Origin: Candidatus Melainabacteria bacterium
Lineage (GTDB): Bacteria; Cyanobacteriota; Vampirovibrionia; Obscuribacterales; Obscuribacteraceae
Reading direction: 5' to 3'
DNA: 64,000 bases
Assembly (NCBI GenBank): GCA_003153555.1
Contig: PLZS01000088.1
Location: forward strand, 21,180 to 85,179
Part shown: piece after piece, positions 26,305 through 34,894 of the stretch
How the letters are laid out: the number at the start of each line of letters is the position of its first letter
Numbering within the stretch: the stretch's first letter is position 1
Notes under the pieces: model-generated
What the model was told of the DNA's origin: nothing
What the model saw: the letters and a program-made list of their open reading frames with translations, nothing else
Databases searched by the model: none
Program-made: the position numbers and the translations under genes

Positions 26305-26460
26305 CGTAAGCCTCTTTTATACAGTCGCAGCAACGAAACAGGCTGTCAACACGGAGGTGAAACTGCCTCCAGTGAGCCTTTACAGACATTATTGATCTTA
26401 CTCTCTTTGAAATGCAGATTCTCGAATTCCCCCACTTCTCTTCAAAAAGATTTCATTCAA

Positions 26461-26934
26461 TCATTTTTGTTTTTGTTGAAGTTGACGCGTCAAGTTGCGA
26501 CCGTAGCGGATTACGGCATATTTGTAGTGATAGACCAAAAGTTTGTGGAAGCCTAGTTGCTCCATCTCTTTATAAGCATCGTCAACCGACCAACCTTCAT
26601 TTGTCATGCGATAGAACGCCATCATCATGCCCGTGCGGTCTGCACCATGTTTGCAATGAACAAAGATCGGATGGTAATCAGGACAATTGATGATCGAGAA
26701 AAATTTGTCAATTTGTTTTTTGGTCGGAAAAGTACAATATGGAAGTGGAATCGAAATGTAGTTGAATCCCAGGGCTACAGCCTGATTGCGTTGACGAGCC
26801 AGGATCTCGCTGCTCCATCTCAATGAGATGATCGTTTTCACGCCAAGCCGTTTGAGTTCTTCGAACCCGTCCGAATCCGGCTGCCCACCCCGGTATAACC
26901 ACTCATTAACTTGTCGAAAGTTAGGTATAGTCAA
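26461..26934 (-). CDS. Dual-specificity / tyrosine phosphatase family protein
   Basis: 157 aa. FRQVNEWLYRGGQPDSDGF at the start and the P-loop HCKHGADRTG (C94-x5-R) are diagnostic of the cysteine-dependent phosphatase fold, close to the PFA-DSP/SIW14-like group, some of which act on inositol pyrophosphates. No signal peptide. The start is TTG 26934, one base after the stop of the upstream S41 protease gene (TAA-A-TTG), indicating translational coupling on the minus strand. Substrate (protein, nucleotide or inositol phosphate) unknown. Confidence 0.85.
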   Translation of the reverse strand: MTIPNFRQVNEWLYRGGQPDSDGFEELKRLGVKTIISLRWSSEILARQRNQAVALGFNYISIPLPYCTFPTKKQIDKFFSIINCPDYHPIFVHCKHGADRTGMMMAFYRMTNEGWSVDDAYKEMEQLGFHKLLVYHYKYAVIRYGRNLTRQLQQKQK

Positions 26935-26935
26935 T

Positions 26936-28240
26936 TTATTTTATGTTTGATGAAGCTGGAAGGGGTTTCTTCAAAAGGGGCAGCAATATCTGCTTGGCGT
27001 TCTCCAACTGTAGCTCCGCTCCTTCGACTGATCGATTAGGATTAGGAATTAAAACGTCCGGTTCAACTCCAATTCCTTCAAGCCGTACACCACCCAGGTC
27101 TACGTCGTCAACCGCCAAATAGAGCGCCGTTCGATCGTCTATGGTAAACAATCGCCCTCCTAACACATACCCGGCCGTGCGTTCACCAACAAGTTTAGCT
27201 CTACCACTGCGTTTTAAACTCAATGCCAGTAACTCTTTACCGCTTCTTGAGCCACCATTTATTAAAGCCACTAGGGGCTTGTCGTAAAACATTTCCGATC
27301 CGACTTTGTGCCCAGCCCGATCCTTCATTGAGAAAGTAGGATAGCCAACGGGGTTACGATAGAAGTAATCCAAATCATCAAGTGAATTGCCGCCATAGCC
27401 ATCGCGCATGTCTAGAATTAGACCATCTGTCTTGGCTAGTTTGGTGCCAAGCATTTCCTCGAAAACATCATGCGACTCCGCGCCACCTGCCCACAAGTGA
27501 ATGTAACCAATTTTTCCTTCCGGGCTGTCAATTATTCGCACGCTCTTTGCGGTCCCTTCAACATAAGAGCGGTAGGGGTCCTTGTACACAGGCACTACGG
27601 TTAAGTCCACACGCTTACCGGCGCGATCGACAACCACTGCTATTTTCTTACCTGAAGTCTTGAAAAAATTTGCCTGACCCACAAACGGTTCGCCGCTGAC
27701 AGTCCAAATCTTGTCACCGACTTGAACTTTTGCTTGCTCACCAGGACTACCATCTACGATGTATCTTACTTGATTTGCCGGCAAACCGGCGCCACCATAT
27801 ATGATACCGGTATAGTCCATTTTGGTCGGTTTGTGCTTGTGATCAGGTCTCGAAAACAGAGCGTGGAGAAAATAAAATGTTTCGTCATTTATGGTGACGA
27901 ACTGACAATGACTTAGATGTAATTTTTTGACCGCATCATTGATCGAAGTGTCTAGCTCCATCAATGTTTTACTATCGATAATCTTTTTATTGAACTCTGA
28001 TTTCGCCTTAGACCACACGTTTTTGGCGATTTCGGCGCTATAGAGTTCCTTAGAAACTAGCTGATCGACTTTTGCCAAAACCTTCTGACAGTATTCTGGG
28101 TTGGCACGCAAATCAAACGAAGGCTGAGCGCTATCCGCACTGCTTTGAGTTGGTTCTTCGGCGCGAACATTTAATGCAGCACCAAACGCGCCGAACAACA
28201 CCATTGCAATTATTGAAAGTAGGAGATTGGTTCTCAACAT
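26936..28240 (-). CDS. Secreted S41-family (C-terminal processing) peptidase with PDZ
   Basis: The preferred start is ATG 28240, giving the signal peptide MLRTNLLLSIIAMVLFGAFGAALNVRA; the track's start at 28279 adds 13 residues before it. A PDZ-like domain (GGAGLPANQVRYIVDGSPGEQAKVQVGDKIW) precedes the S41 core, with GKIGYIHLWAGG, LILDMRDGYGG, the Ser region ALINGGSRSGKELLAL and GERTAGYVLGG. It is likely a periplasmic protease or tail-specific protease. It is coupled to the downstream phosphatase gene, an unusual pairing. A divergent permease gene begins about 100 bp away. Confidence 0.85.
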   Translation of the reverse strand: MLRTNLLLSIIAMVLFGAFGAALNVRAEEPTQSSADSAQPSFDLRANPEYCQKVLAKVDQLVSKELYSAEIAKNVWSKAKSEFNKKIIDSKTLMELDTSINDAVKKLHLSHCQFVTINDETFYFLHALFSRPDHKHKPTKMDYTGIIYGGAGLPANQVRYIVDGSPGEQAKVQVGDKIWTVSGEPFVGQANFFKTSGKKIAVVVDRAGKRVDLTVVPVYKDPYRSYVEGTAKSVRIIDSPEGKIGYIHLWAGGAESHDVFEEMLGTKLAKTDGLILDMRDGYGGNSLDDLDYFYRNPVGYPTFSMKDRAGHKVGSEMFYDKPLVALINGGSRSGKELLALSLKRSGRAKLVGERTAGYVLGGRLFTIDDRTALYLAVDDVDLGGVRLEGIGVEPDVLIPNPNRSVEGAELQLENAKQILLPLLKKPLPASSNIK

Positions 28241-28338
28241 CTGCGACGACAAATAAATGCCGTAAGCGACACAACGCATACTATACTACTGGGTTTGCGC
28301 TGATTCTGCTTGCTGCCAAGCGTCCCCAAGGTACTCGA

Positions 28339-29577
28339 TTGAAACCTAGCATCTTCATACCGACGTTGTATCTTGCGTCGGGATTGCCGTACACGATAGT
28401 AAATGCAATGTCGATCATATTCTTCAAGAATATGCATGCGGATAATGAATTCATCGCACAATTCACAAGTTTGTTGCAAATTCCCTGGGTCATAAAAGCA
28501 TTTTGGGCACCCACCGTTGACTTATACGGTACGCGCAGGCAGTGGATCGTGGTATCGCAAATAGTGCTCGGCACATTAGCGTTTTGTCTAGCCGGTGTTG
28601 TACAAGTGCCGGACCCGGTCAAAGTTTCGGTGGCCGTGCTCGTTTTGATTGCGATTGCCTCCGCCACTCAAGACATAGCTATCGATGGTTACTATATGGA
28701 CGTGCTTGATAGCGCCCAACAATCATTATATGTAGGGGTGAGAAACACTGCCTACAAGCTTGCTGTGCTGCTTGGTTCCGGTGGTCTGGTCTATTTGGCA
28801 GGAAAGCTTGCGGAAATTGGATATGGAATTGCCGGTGGCTGGTGTGTCTCATTTTCAGTCTGCGCCAGCATTCTTCTCGCACTCTCACTTTTCCACAAAG
28901 TAGCTCTGCCACGCCCAGAGCAAGTAAAGCGCGCCACGTTGACGTTCTCTGAATTTTTGACTGTTTTTCGCACATTCTTTCAACAACCTTCGATTGTGCC
29001 AATAGTTTTGTACATCCTGACATTCAGACTTGGCGATGCATTGATGTTGAAGATGGCTCAACTATTTTTGCTGGATCCACCAGATCGTGGTGGGTTGGGA
29101 ATTTCGACAGCTGACGTCGGACTGATTTATGGCACTGTCGGTACTGTGGCTTTGCTAATTGGTGGCATCTTCGGAGGATGGTTAATCTCACGCAAAGGTT
29201 TGAAGAAATGTTTGATGCCAACAGCCATCGTTCAGAACTCAGCTATTCTCTTATATTGGATTATGGCGATCATCAAACCACCGTTAATTGGCGTCGCCAT
29301 TCTCAATGCCTATGAACAATTTTCGTATGGGCTCGGCGTGGCCGCCTACACCGTTTTCCTCCTTTCAACTGTTAAACCTGAATATAAAGCGGCGCACTAT
29401 GCAACCGCGACAGGATTGATGGCGCTCGGTGTTCTAGTGCCGAGCTACGTATCTGGGTACCTGCAAACCTGGCTCGGTTACCAGAACTTTTTCCTTCTCA
29501 GTTTTCTCGCCTCAGTCCCTGGTATTATCGTTATCTTCTTCCTGCCTCTGAAAAAAGAGGCCGAGAACCCGTCTTAG
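28339..29577 (+). CDS. AmpG-like (PAT family) MFS permease
   Basis: 12-helix transporter, about 412 aa. The track ORF starts at 28072, deep inside the opposite-strand protease gene. The homologous region begins KPSIFIPTLYLASGLPY, and TTG 28339 preceded by AAGG is my preferred start. Family signals are SGLPY in helix 1 and IPWVIKAFWAPTVDLYGTRRQWIV, the AmpG/acetyl-CoA transporter hallmark, with later FRLGDALMLKMAQLFLLD. AmpG imports anhydromuropeptides for wall recycling; this paralogue's substrate is unproven. The aldo/keto reductase follows about 25 bp downstream, probably in one transcript. Confidence 0.82.
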   Translation: MKPSIFIPTLYLASGLPYTIVNAMSIIFFKNMHADNEFIAQFTSLLQIPWVIKAFWAPTVDLYGTRRQWIVVSQIVLGTLAFCLAGVVQVPDPVKVSVAVLVLIAIASATQDIAIDGYYMDVLDSAQQSLYVGVRNTAYKLAVLLGSGGLVYLAGKLAEIGYGIAGGWCVSFSVCASILLALSLFHKVALPRPEQVKRATLTFSEFLTVFRTFFQQPSIVPIVLYILTFRLGDALMLKMAQLFLLDPPDRGGLGISTADVGLIYGTVGTVALLIGGIFGGWLISRKGLKKCLMPTAIVQNSAILLYWIMAIIKPPLIGVAILNAYEQFSYGLGVAAYTVFLLSTVKPEYKAAHYATATGLMALGVLVPSYVSGYLQTWLGYQNFFLLSFLASVPGIIVIFFLPLKKEAENPS

Positions 29578-29601
29578 TTTGTAAGGATGAGGGCTGCTGT
29601 T

Positions 29602-30573
29602 ATGGAATATCGTAAGTTAGGCAAATGGGGCGTGCGCGTTAGTGAAGTTGGGCTTGGAAGTTGGCTCACTTATGGCGGTTCAGTCGAAGAAAAAGCAGCC
29701 GCGAAGCAGATCCACTATGCCTTTGAACAGGGGATCAATTTTTTTGACACAGCTAATGTCTATGCGCAAGGCGCTGGGGAAGTTGCTGTGGGAAAGGCCA
29801 TCAAATCGTTGAATAGAGACGCAATTGTGCTGGCTACTAAAGTGTACTTTCCGATGGGTCAAGGGCCCAATGATAAGGGACTGTCGCGCAAGCATATTTT
29901 TGAACAGTGCCATGCGAGCCTAAAGCGGTTGCAGCAAGACTATGTTGATCTCTACCAATGTCATAGATATGACGCAGAAGTGCCGATGTATGAAATTGTT
30001 CGATCAATGGATGATTTGATTCGGCAAGGAAAGATTTTATATTGGGGTGTCAGTGAATGGCAGGCAGACCATATTGAGGACGCTGTGCAAACAGCTCTTT
30101 CAATGAATGCCATGCCTCCTGTCTCCAATCAGCCGCAATACAACATGCTTGCACGCGAAATTGAAAAAGAAGTCATACCAATTTCAAAAAGATTAGGTTT
30201 AGGACAGGTAGTGTTCTCTCCGCTTGCCCAGGGAGTCTTGACGGGTAAATATAAACCCGATCATCCGTTTCCACCAGATAGCCGTGCTGCTGACAATCGC
30301 AACAACGTATTCATGGTAGGGCGCAGCTTGATGGCGCGTGAAACTTTAGAACTGGTACAAAAACTTTTGCCGATTGCAGCCGAACTGAATATTTCAATGG
30401 CCCAACTTGCATTAGCTTGGTGCCTGCGTTTGCCTGAAATCAGCAGCGTCATTATTGGTGCGACGAAGTCTTCACAAATTGAAGACAACATTAAAGCGAC
30501 GACGATTTCACTGCCACAAGATGCAATTAAGCGGATCGACGACATTCTTTCAGTTGGCTCAGTTCGATCGTAA
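29602..30573 (+). CDS. Aldo/keto reductase, Kv-beta/YghZ-like
   Basis: About 323 aa from ATG 29602 (MEYRKLGKWGVRVSEVGLG); the track's upstream ATG adds five residues. TIM-barrel NADPH oxidoreductase with the tetrad recognisable as FDTANVYAQG (Asp, Tyr), LATKVY (Lys) and YQCHRYD (His). The NADP-binding end is FSPLAQGVLTGKY and VIIGATKSSQIEDN. The YRKLGxxGxxVSxxGLG opening matches the voltage-gated potassium channel beta subunit-like subgroup, which detoxifies aldehydes such as methylglyoxal. It sits just downstream of the AmpG-like permease. Confidence 0.92.
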   Translation: MEYRKLGKWGVRVSEVGLGSWLTYGGSVEEKAAAKQIHYAFEQGINFFDTANVYAQGAGEVAVGKAIKSLNRDAIVLATKVYFPMGQGPNDKGLSRKHIFEQCHASLKRLQQDYVDLYQCHRYDAEVPMYEIVRSMDDLIRQGKILYWGVSEWQADHIEDAVQTALSMNAMPPVSNQPQYNMLAREIEKEVIPISKRLGLGQVVFSPLAQGVLTGKYKPDHPFPPDSRAADNRNNVFMVGRSLMARETLELVQKLLPIAAELNISMAQLALAWCLRLPEISSVIIGATKSSQIEDNIKATTISLPQDAIKRIDDILSVGSVRS

Positions 30574-30637
30574 GCACATTGCCATATTTCATTAGCTGAG
30601 CTAGTCGATCTGAATCGGATAGATCGCCCTTGATCCG

Positions 30638-30688
30638 TCCTAATCAGGATTCGATATCTCGCAGCTCTTGGTCAGATCCTAATCAGGA
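30638..30688. repeat. Two copies of palindromic TCCTAATCAGGA
   Basis: TCCTAATCAGGA at 30638-30649 and again at 30677-30688 (39 bp apart), each an imperfect inverted repeat (CCT..AGG), between convergent genes. No T-run follows, so termination is only a possibility. Confidence 0.5.
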
Positions 30689-30715
30689 CTGCGCCGTGGA
30701 ATTGCTTCAGCGCTC

Positions 30716-31198
30716 CTAATTACAATTGAGCTTTTCGCAGATCTCTTCAACGATGCATTCTGGTGTTGCGCCTGCATCGATTGTGATGGCATCATCAGGC
30801 TCTTCCAGAGCGACGAATTGACTTTGCAGCATTTTTGATTTCATGAAATGGCCCTTACGTGAACGCAAGCGTTCGGAAAACATTTCAAAAGTCCCTTTTA
30901 AATAAACGACGCACATGTCGTCTTTAATTTGCAACTTATGGCGGTAACTTTTCTTTAAAGCTGAACATGCCAACACTGTGTGGTCACCCGCAAGCATCCA
31001 TCCGCTGATTGCTTCGCGCAACGTTTCCAACCAAGGTTCTCTGTCCAGATCTGTTAGGGCTACGCCGTCACTCATCTTTTGTAGATTGGCGGCAGGATGG
31101 AATTCATCTGCGTCCGCAAATTTCCAATTCAACTTTTCAGCCAGTAACTTGCCAACCGTTGTCTTTCCTGAACCGGCTACGCCCATAACGATTATCAT
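30716..31198 (-). CDS. gntK: Gluconokinase
   Basis: Phosphorylates gluconate to 6-phosphogluconate for the pentose phosphate or Entner-Doudoroff route. Walker A is GVAGSGKTT. Family blocks DADEFHP, ALTDLDREPWLE and LACSALKKSYR follow, then LKGTFEMFSERLRSRKGHFM. ATG 31198 gives the usual ~160 aa. The track's start at 31354 adds 52 residues whose KWSAGILPAL segment is merely the translation of a dispersed DNA repeat, so I reject it. No good Shine-Dalgarno precedes 31198. No gluconate permease is seen. Confidence 0.9.
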   Translation of the reverse strand: MIIVMGVAGSGKTTVGKLLAEKLNWKFADADEFHPAANLQKMSDGVALTDLDREPWLETLREAISGWMLAGDHTVLACSALKKSYRHKLQIKDDMCVVYLKGTFEMFSERLRSRKGHFMKSKMLQSQFVALEEPDDAITIDAGATPECIVEEICEKLNCN

Positions 31199-31287
31199 TG
31201 ATGAAAAAGGTTTGTTAATTTCAGTTGCACCGTATTTGGTATCATCAGACTTGTTGCCCTTGGAATCGAAGCTGCCCGTAAGAAGCG

Positions 31288-31408
31288 TCACTATGAGTGT
31301 ACCGCTTCGGATCAACGCGGGCAGGATGCCCGCGCTCCATTTTCGTAGCATCACTATAGGTGTAGCGCTTCGGAATCAAGGCGGGCCGGATGTCGCGCTC
31401 CATTCCGG
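31288..31408. repeat. Tandem pair of the GCGGGCAGGATGCCCGCGCTCC-type repeat
   Basis: Copy A (about 31289-31345, TCACTATGAGTGTACCGCTT then GCGGGCAGGATGCCCGCGCTCCATT) and copy B (about 31351-31408) are about 62 bp apart; copy B has diverged in the palindrome (GCGGGCCGGATGTCGCGCTCCATT). It is related to the 23969 and 38583 elements by the GGATGCC-GCGCTCC core. It lies between gntK and the divergent secreted-protein gene. Confidence 0.75.
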
Positions 31409-31454
31409 TCGTTGAGGGTATAAACTAGTCAAAGGTTCCAAAAGGCAAAGGTGT

Positions 31455-32879
31455 ATGGCAAATAAGCTATCAGTTGGTTTGGCGATCTCGATACTCCTCT
31501 CCGGTTCTTTCAGTAGTCTGGCTCTTGCTGATGATGCGACGTCGGCCCTCGAAAAACAGATCATGAACGGAGACGCAGCTCCATCGGGCAACCCGGATAA
31601 CTTTCCCTGGATGAACAAAGACGGGTCCGTAAAACCTTCAACGAACCCAGGCTCCGCCAATAGCACCCCTGCAGTGACTCCTTCAGTCAGTTCGCCGCCG
31701 CCGCCGCCTGTGCGTTCCGAGCCCATTCCACCAGCTCCCGTGGAAGTTAATAAGAGCCCGGCAGTTCATCCGGAAGCGGTTCGAGAAGAGAAATTGAAAG
31801 TCGAACATGCCGAAATTGAACGCGCACCACGCGAAAAAACAGTGGAAGCACGTCCGGCTGAAGAAAGGCCGGGCGAAGCAAAAAAAACTACGATGCTCTA
31901 TGGCCGCATCGAGCAGCTCACTGCCGGTGCAGGGGCCAGTTTTCCGTCGTTGAAGGCGCAAACACCCATGATGGATCCACGAGGCGTTCTAGCAGGTAAA
32001 GCAGCCGCCAATGGGGGCAGCCCGTTTCTTGGCGCGGTCCTCAAATCCTTTCCTGTCAATTATCAAGGTAACTGGGGTGGACGGCTTGTGCTTCAGACAG
32101 TTCAAGTCGATCCTAACTACTACCGCATCGATCCAGAAGAGGCGAGAAGAACCGTTCAAGCAATGAAGCCTGGCAATATTGGACAAGTAAACTTTATGTT
32201 CGACAGATCGCGAGGCGCAATCAGCCTGGAACCGGCTAAGTGCCTGTTCATGGTTCCTGCAGGCGACACACAAGTGCCCGATGAGATGAAGAAAATGCTC
32301 GGCGCAGGCGGCGGCGGCAATGCCGCTTTCGGTGGAATGATGAGCCAAATGGTGTCAAGTATGCCTGTGCCGATCGTTCTTGAATTTGGTGATGTGCAAA
32401 CGAGTTCCGGAGTAACCAGCGTGTCCGGCAACCAACTGCGTCAAAGGGTGCTGAAAAACGAAACTCGTCAACTAGCGCCGAACGTACTTGAACAACAAAT
32501 CGTGACGGAGGAGACGACTTGGGACAAGCACACCAATCAACCCCGCACCGGCTATGGTGAAAGTGTGGTTAAGTTTACGAGACAGTCGCCCACCGTACTT
32601 TATGTGCAAGCTGCAACTGTCAGTTACGGCGCGGACAAGAAATATTTGGCGAAGATGGTTTTGTACGGCAGCATCGGCAAGGGTGTAGTGATGAATACAG
32701 ACCCAATGCAGGCTATGCAGAGCAGCATGCCAGGTATGAGCGGAATGGGCGGCATGGGCGGGCTGCAAAACATGTTCGGTGGCGGTGGTGCAGGTGGGGC
32801 GCAGATGCCGGGTCAAATTCCGGGTATGCCGGCGGGTGGTTTGGACGGTATGTTGAAGAATCTATTTGGTGGACAGTAA
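31455..32879 (+). CDS. Exported protein with Pro-rich linker and Gly/Met-rich tail, unknown function
   Basis: 474 aa. Signal peptide LSVGLAISILLSGSFSSLALAD, then a low-complexity region (about 60-145) containing SSPPPPPVRSEPIPPAPVE and Glu/Arg-rich repeats. The folded core (about 165-410) contains FPVNYQGNWGGRLVLQTVQVD and QRVLKNETRQLAPNVLEQ. The tail is Met/Gly-rich (MSGMGGMGGLQNMFGGGG). No enzymatic motif recognised. The tail resembles flexible glycine-rich ends of surface or scaffold proteins. AAAGG precedes ATG 31455. Confidence 0.65.
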   Translation: MANKLSVGLAISILLSGSFSSLALADDATSALEKQIMNGDAAPSGNPDNFPWMNKDGSVKPSTNPGSANSTPAVTPSVSSPPPPPVRSEPIPPAPVEVNKSPAVHPEAVREEKLKVEHAEIERAPREKTVEARPAEERPGEAKKTTMLYGRIEQLTAGAGASFPSLKAQTPMMDPRGVLAGKAAANGGSPFLGAVLKSFPVNYQGNWGGRLVLQTVQVDPNYYRIDPEEARRTVQAMKPGNIGQVNFMFDRSRGAISLEPAKCLFMVPAGDTQVPDEMKKMLGAGGGGNAAFGGMMSQMVSSMPVPIVLEFGDVQTSSGVTSVSGNQLRQRVLKNETRQLAPNVLEQQIVTEETTWDKHTNQPRTGYGESVVKFTRQSPTVLYVQAATVSYGADKKYLAKMVLYGSIGKGVVMNTDPMQAMQSSMPGMSGMGGMGGLQNMFGGGGAGGAQMPGQIPGMPAGGLDGMLKNLFGGQ

Positions 32880-32900
32880 CTGACTCTGACAAGATATAAT
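32870..32900 (+). promoter_or_regulatory. Candidate promoter giving a leaderless transcript
   Basis: TGGACA (32870-32875, one mismatch to TTGACA) and TATAAT (32895-32900) are 19 bp apart. A start about 7 bp after the -10 would fall at or next to the A of ATG 32908, implying a leaderless mRNA for the HEAT-repeat protein. No Shine-Dalgarno lies before that ATG. Confidence 0.5.
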
Positions 32901-32907
32901 TCTTGTC

Positions 32908-33429
32908 ATGGAATTAACTGATTTCGCTGAAATTGTCGACAACATGATCGTGCAGCACGATTATCCGGGCTTTGAAGTCCGTGGGCTCAAGCTCGGTCTA
33001 CCTGAATCAGTCCTGAAACTGCACGCTAAGGTTTTTGTGCAGGCGCTTGGGCATGAGAGCGTCTACGTCAAGCTGGCTGCTTTGCGTTGGTTTCAAGAAC
33101 GACCAGGCGTCGCTAAGTCGTACATCAAACCCATCATCGGCTTGCTAGACCATGCGGATGAGTGGGTGAGAATGGAAGCAGCAAAAACAGTTGAACGAGT
33201 TTCCTCCCCACCTGAAGATGCTGCTGTAAAAATTGCCCTGCTCTTGCGCGATCCCAACGTAGAAGTTCGAAAAACAGCAGCCAAAGCTTTAGGAAAAATG
33301 TGCAGCCGCACTACCAGTAAAAATGAAGCGATCGTGAAATCGTTGCACGATGCGGCTTCCGACGAAGATGCGGGCGTGCGCTGGAAGGCTCAAAAAGCGC
33401 TTAGACAAATCGGCGAGTATGCAAGCTAA
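32908..33429 (+). CDS. HEAT-repeat protein
   Basis: 173 aa built of paired helices with HEAT-like consensus: SVYVKLAALRWFQER, EWVRMEAAKTVERV, PNVEVRKTAAKALGKM and AGVRWKAQKALRQIG. This gives roughly four repeats and a compact solenoid likely to bind a protein partner. No signal or membrane segment, so cytoplasmic. The stop overlaps the convergent neighbour by 4 bp. Confidence 0.75.
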   Translation: MELTDFAEIVDNMIVQHDYPGFEVRGLKLGLPESVLKLHAKVFVQALGHESVYVKLAALRWFQERPGVAKSYIKPIIGLLDHADEWVRMEAAKTVERVSSPPEDAAVKIALLLRDPNVEVRKTAAKALGKMCSRTTSKNEAIVKSLHDAASDEDAGVRWKAQKALRQIGEYAS

Positions 33430-33863
33430 GTATTTGTTTTTACTGCTTGCAATCCATCAACAATCTTTTGCATACGTTCAACAAACTTGTGATCGTTCTG
33501 AAGACGGCTGTAGTAGTCGTATTCATAATATTGCTCCAAAAAATTCAAGTTGTATCTAATAATTTTGAGCAAGTCTGCCACCACTGTCTGCACGTCGACA
33601 GTGAGACTGCGTAATTCGTCAAGCGTCGTTTCCGGAATTGCATCGTAATGTGAAGCCAGCAGCAGGTGAGCTTCTTGAGTGACACGTCCACACAGGGCCG
33701 ACAATTGATGCAGGTGCATACGAATCATCTTTTCTTCTAATGTGACTCGCTTTTCACTCAAACCGCTCAGTGCCAAGCCAATCTCTATTTGCACTTTTGC
33801 CAAGTTGCTTAATTCGGGCATCCATGCCGAAAGTGCATTGTGGTATTTTTCATCTTCGTGCAT
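33426..33863 (-). CDS. Helical hypothetical protein
   Basis: 145 aa, almost entirely alpha-helical by composition (LAKVQIEIGLALSGLSEKRV, DVQTVVADLLKIIRYNLNFL) and possibly a four-helix bundle. A tyrosine-rich motif EQYYEYDYYSRL lies near residue 115. No signal peptide. The end overlaps the HEAT-repeat gene tail to tail. No family recognised. Confidence 0.55.
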   Translation of the reverse strand: MHEDEKYHNALSAWMPELSNLAKVQIEIGLALSGLSEKRVTLEEKMIRMHLHQLSALCGRVTQEAHLLLASHYDAIPETTLDELRSLTVDVQTVVADLLKIIRYNLNFLEQYYEYDYYSRLQNDHKFVERMQKIVDGLQAVKTNT

Positions 33864-34137
33864 TGGTAGCTCTTTTGCGGGAAACTGATCATATCAGCTG
33901 TCACGTTGGTCGGAATGACGCTGGTTCTCCTCCCAGGAGTCGTCTGAAGCGGTTGTGCGAGGATAGCCTGTCCAAGAAGCGTATCAGGATGCCTGCACTT
34001 CATTTCCGATTAATGAAGCCTTGAGTGGCTTGCTAGATACGAACCAAACGGTCCACTATTGGACCGAGACGTCCGCTAGGTTCGATCGGAGATACGCCCG
34101 TCATACAATTCACGCGCTGGGCAAGAGGGCGGAATTT

Positions 34138-34176
34138 AAAAGCCGCTGTAAGACTTGCTTACAACGGCTTTTGTTC
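34138..34176 (-). terminator. Bidirectional-looking terminator
   Basis: AAAAGCCGCTGTAAG at 34138-34152 pairs with CTTACAACGGCTTTT at 34158-34172 with one mismatch and a 5-nt loop, flanked by T/A runs. It lies 27 bp beyond the CopG-like gene (minus strand). Confidence 0.75.
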
Positions 34177-34202
34177 TCTAGTTGGAGGAGTCGGTAAAAC
34201 TT

Positions 34203-34406
34203 CTACGAAAGAGTGTTGGCGAAGGTATCAGCTGTTTCTAGTGTGCTGACGGCCAAATGTGCACCTTGAGTGCGTCTAAAGTTGTCGAGGTAACGACGGA
34301 GAGCTTCTCTAATTAAGTCGGAGCGGGTGCGGTGTTCGCATTGAGCGATGAAATCAACTTGTTCTAGCATTGCTGGTGGCAGAGCGATCAGTACCTTCTT
34401 GGGCAT
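34203..34406 (-). CDS. Ribbon-helix-helix (CopG-family) DNA-binding protein
   Basis: 67 aa. MPKKVLIALPPAMLEQVDFIAQ supplies the DNA-contacting strand and helix A, and RTRSDLIREALRRYLDNF the second helix, a standard RHH_1 pattern. GAGGAA precedes the ATG and a strong terminator follows, so it is a stand-alone transcript. Such proteins are transcription regulators or antitoxins; no toxin-like gene is adjacent, which favours an orphan regulator. The extra ~20 C-terminal residues are unassigned. Confidence 0.8.
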   Translation of the reverse strand: MPKKVLIALPPAMLEQVDFIAQCEHRTRSDLIREALRRYLDNFRRTQGAHLAVSTLETADTFANTLS

Positions 34407-34894
34407 AAGCTTAGTTCCTCACATAGACAGCAGGGGATATCGGGAGCTACTCAGTTCAACTCTAAGTAGATCCAACAATTACGGTTCTTAACAGAACTTG
34501 TAACTTCAGAGGCGGAGGCGCGATTAATCAACCACCTTCTTTATGCTATTCACTTTACACACTGGAACGAATATCGTAAAGGTCCAAGAGAGGCATAAAT
34601 GCTCATTTTAGCTAAACGCGAGATAAAAGGATTTTCTGAATCTCTACAACGCAACAAAGACAACATTCTGTGTGTAAACTCCCGAAAACATGCGTGTTTC
34701 AGACATACAGTTAGATACTCTCAGACATATATCGTCACTTGCAAATCTCTGCGGTTGTGCTAGCAGAGTTTTGAAAAGTGCTTGCAACCCTGATTCTCTC
34801 ATCGAGTAAGTTATAATTGGCCCTCGTCCCAATTTTTAGTTCCTTTGAAACTAAGGAACGATGCGGCTTTGCAAGAGGCTGCGAGGAGAAGAGC
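34407..34894. promoter_or_regulatory. Divergent intergenic region with -10 element
   Basis: About 490 bp between the CopG-like gene and the lumazine-synthase-like gene, fairly AT-rich, with no convincing ORF. TATAAT at 34812-34817 is a good -10 for the plus-strand operon; a TTGCAA at 34782 is too far (24 bp) to be a normal -35. GAGGAG at 34883-34888 is the ribosome-binding site of the gene at 34895. Confidence 0.45.

Noticed and set aside
28072-28338. N-terminal 89 residues of the AmpG-like ORF
   Set aside because: This part is antisense to the S41 protease signal peptide region and unlike any permease; TTG 28339 with AAGG is a better start.
34203-34406. Toxin-antitoxin module
   Set aside because: The CopG-like protein could be an antitoxin, but no toxin-sized gene is adjacent and it has its own terminator.
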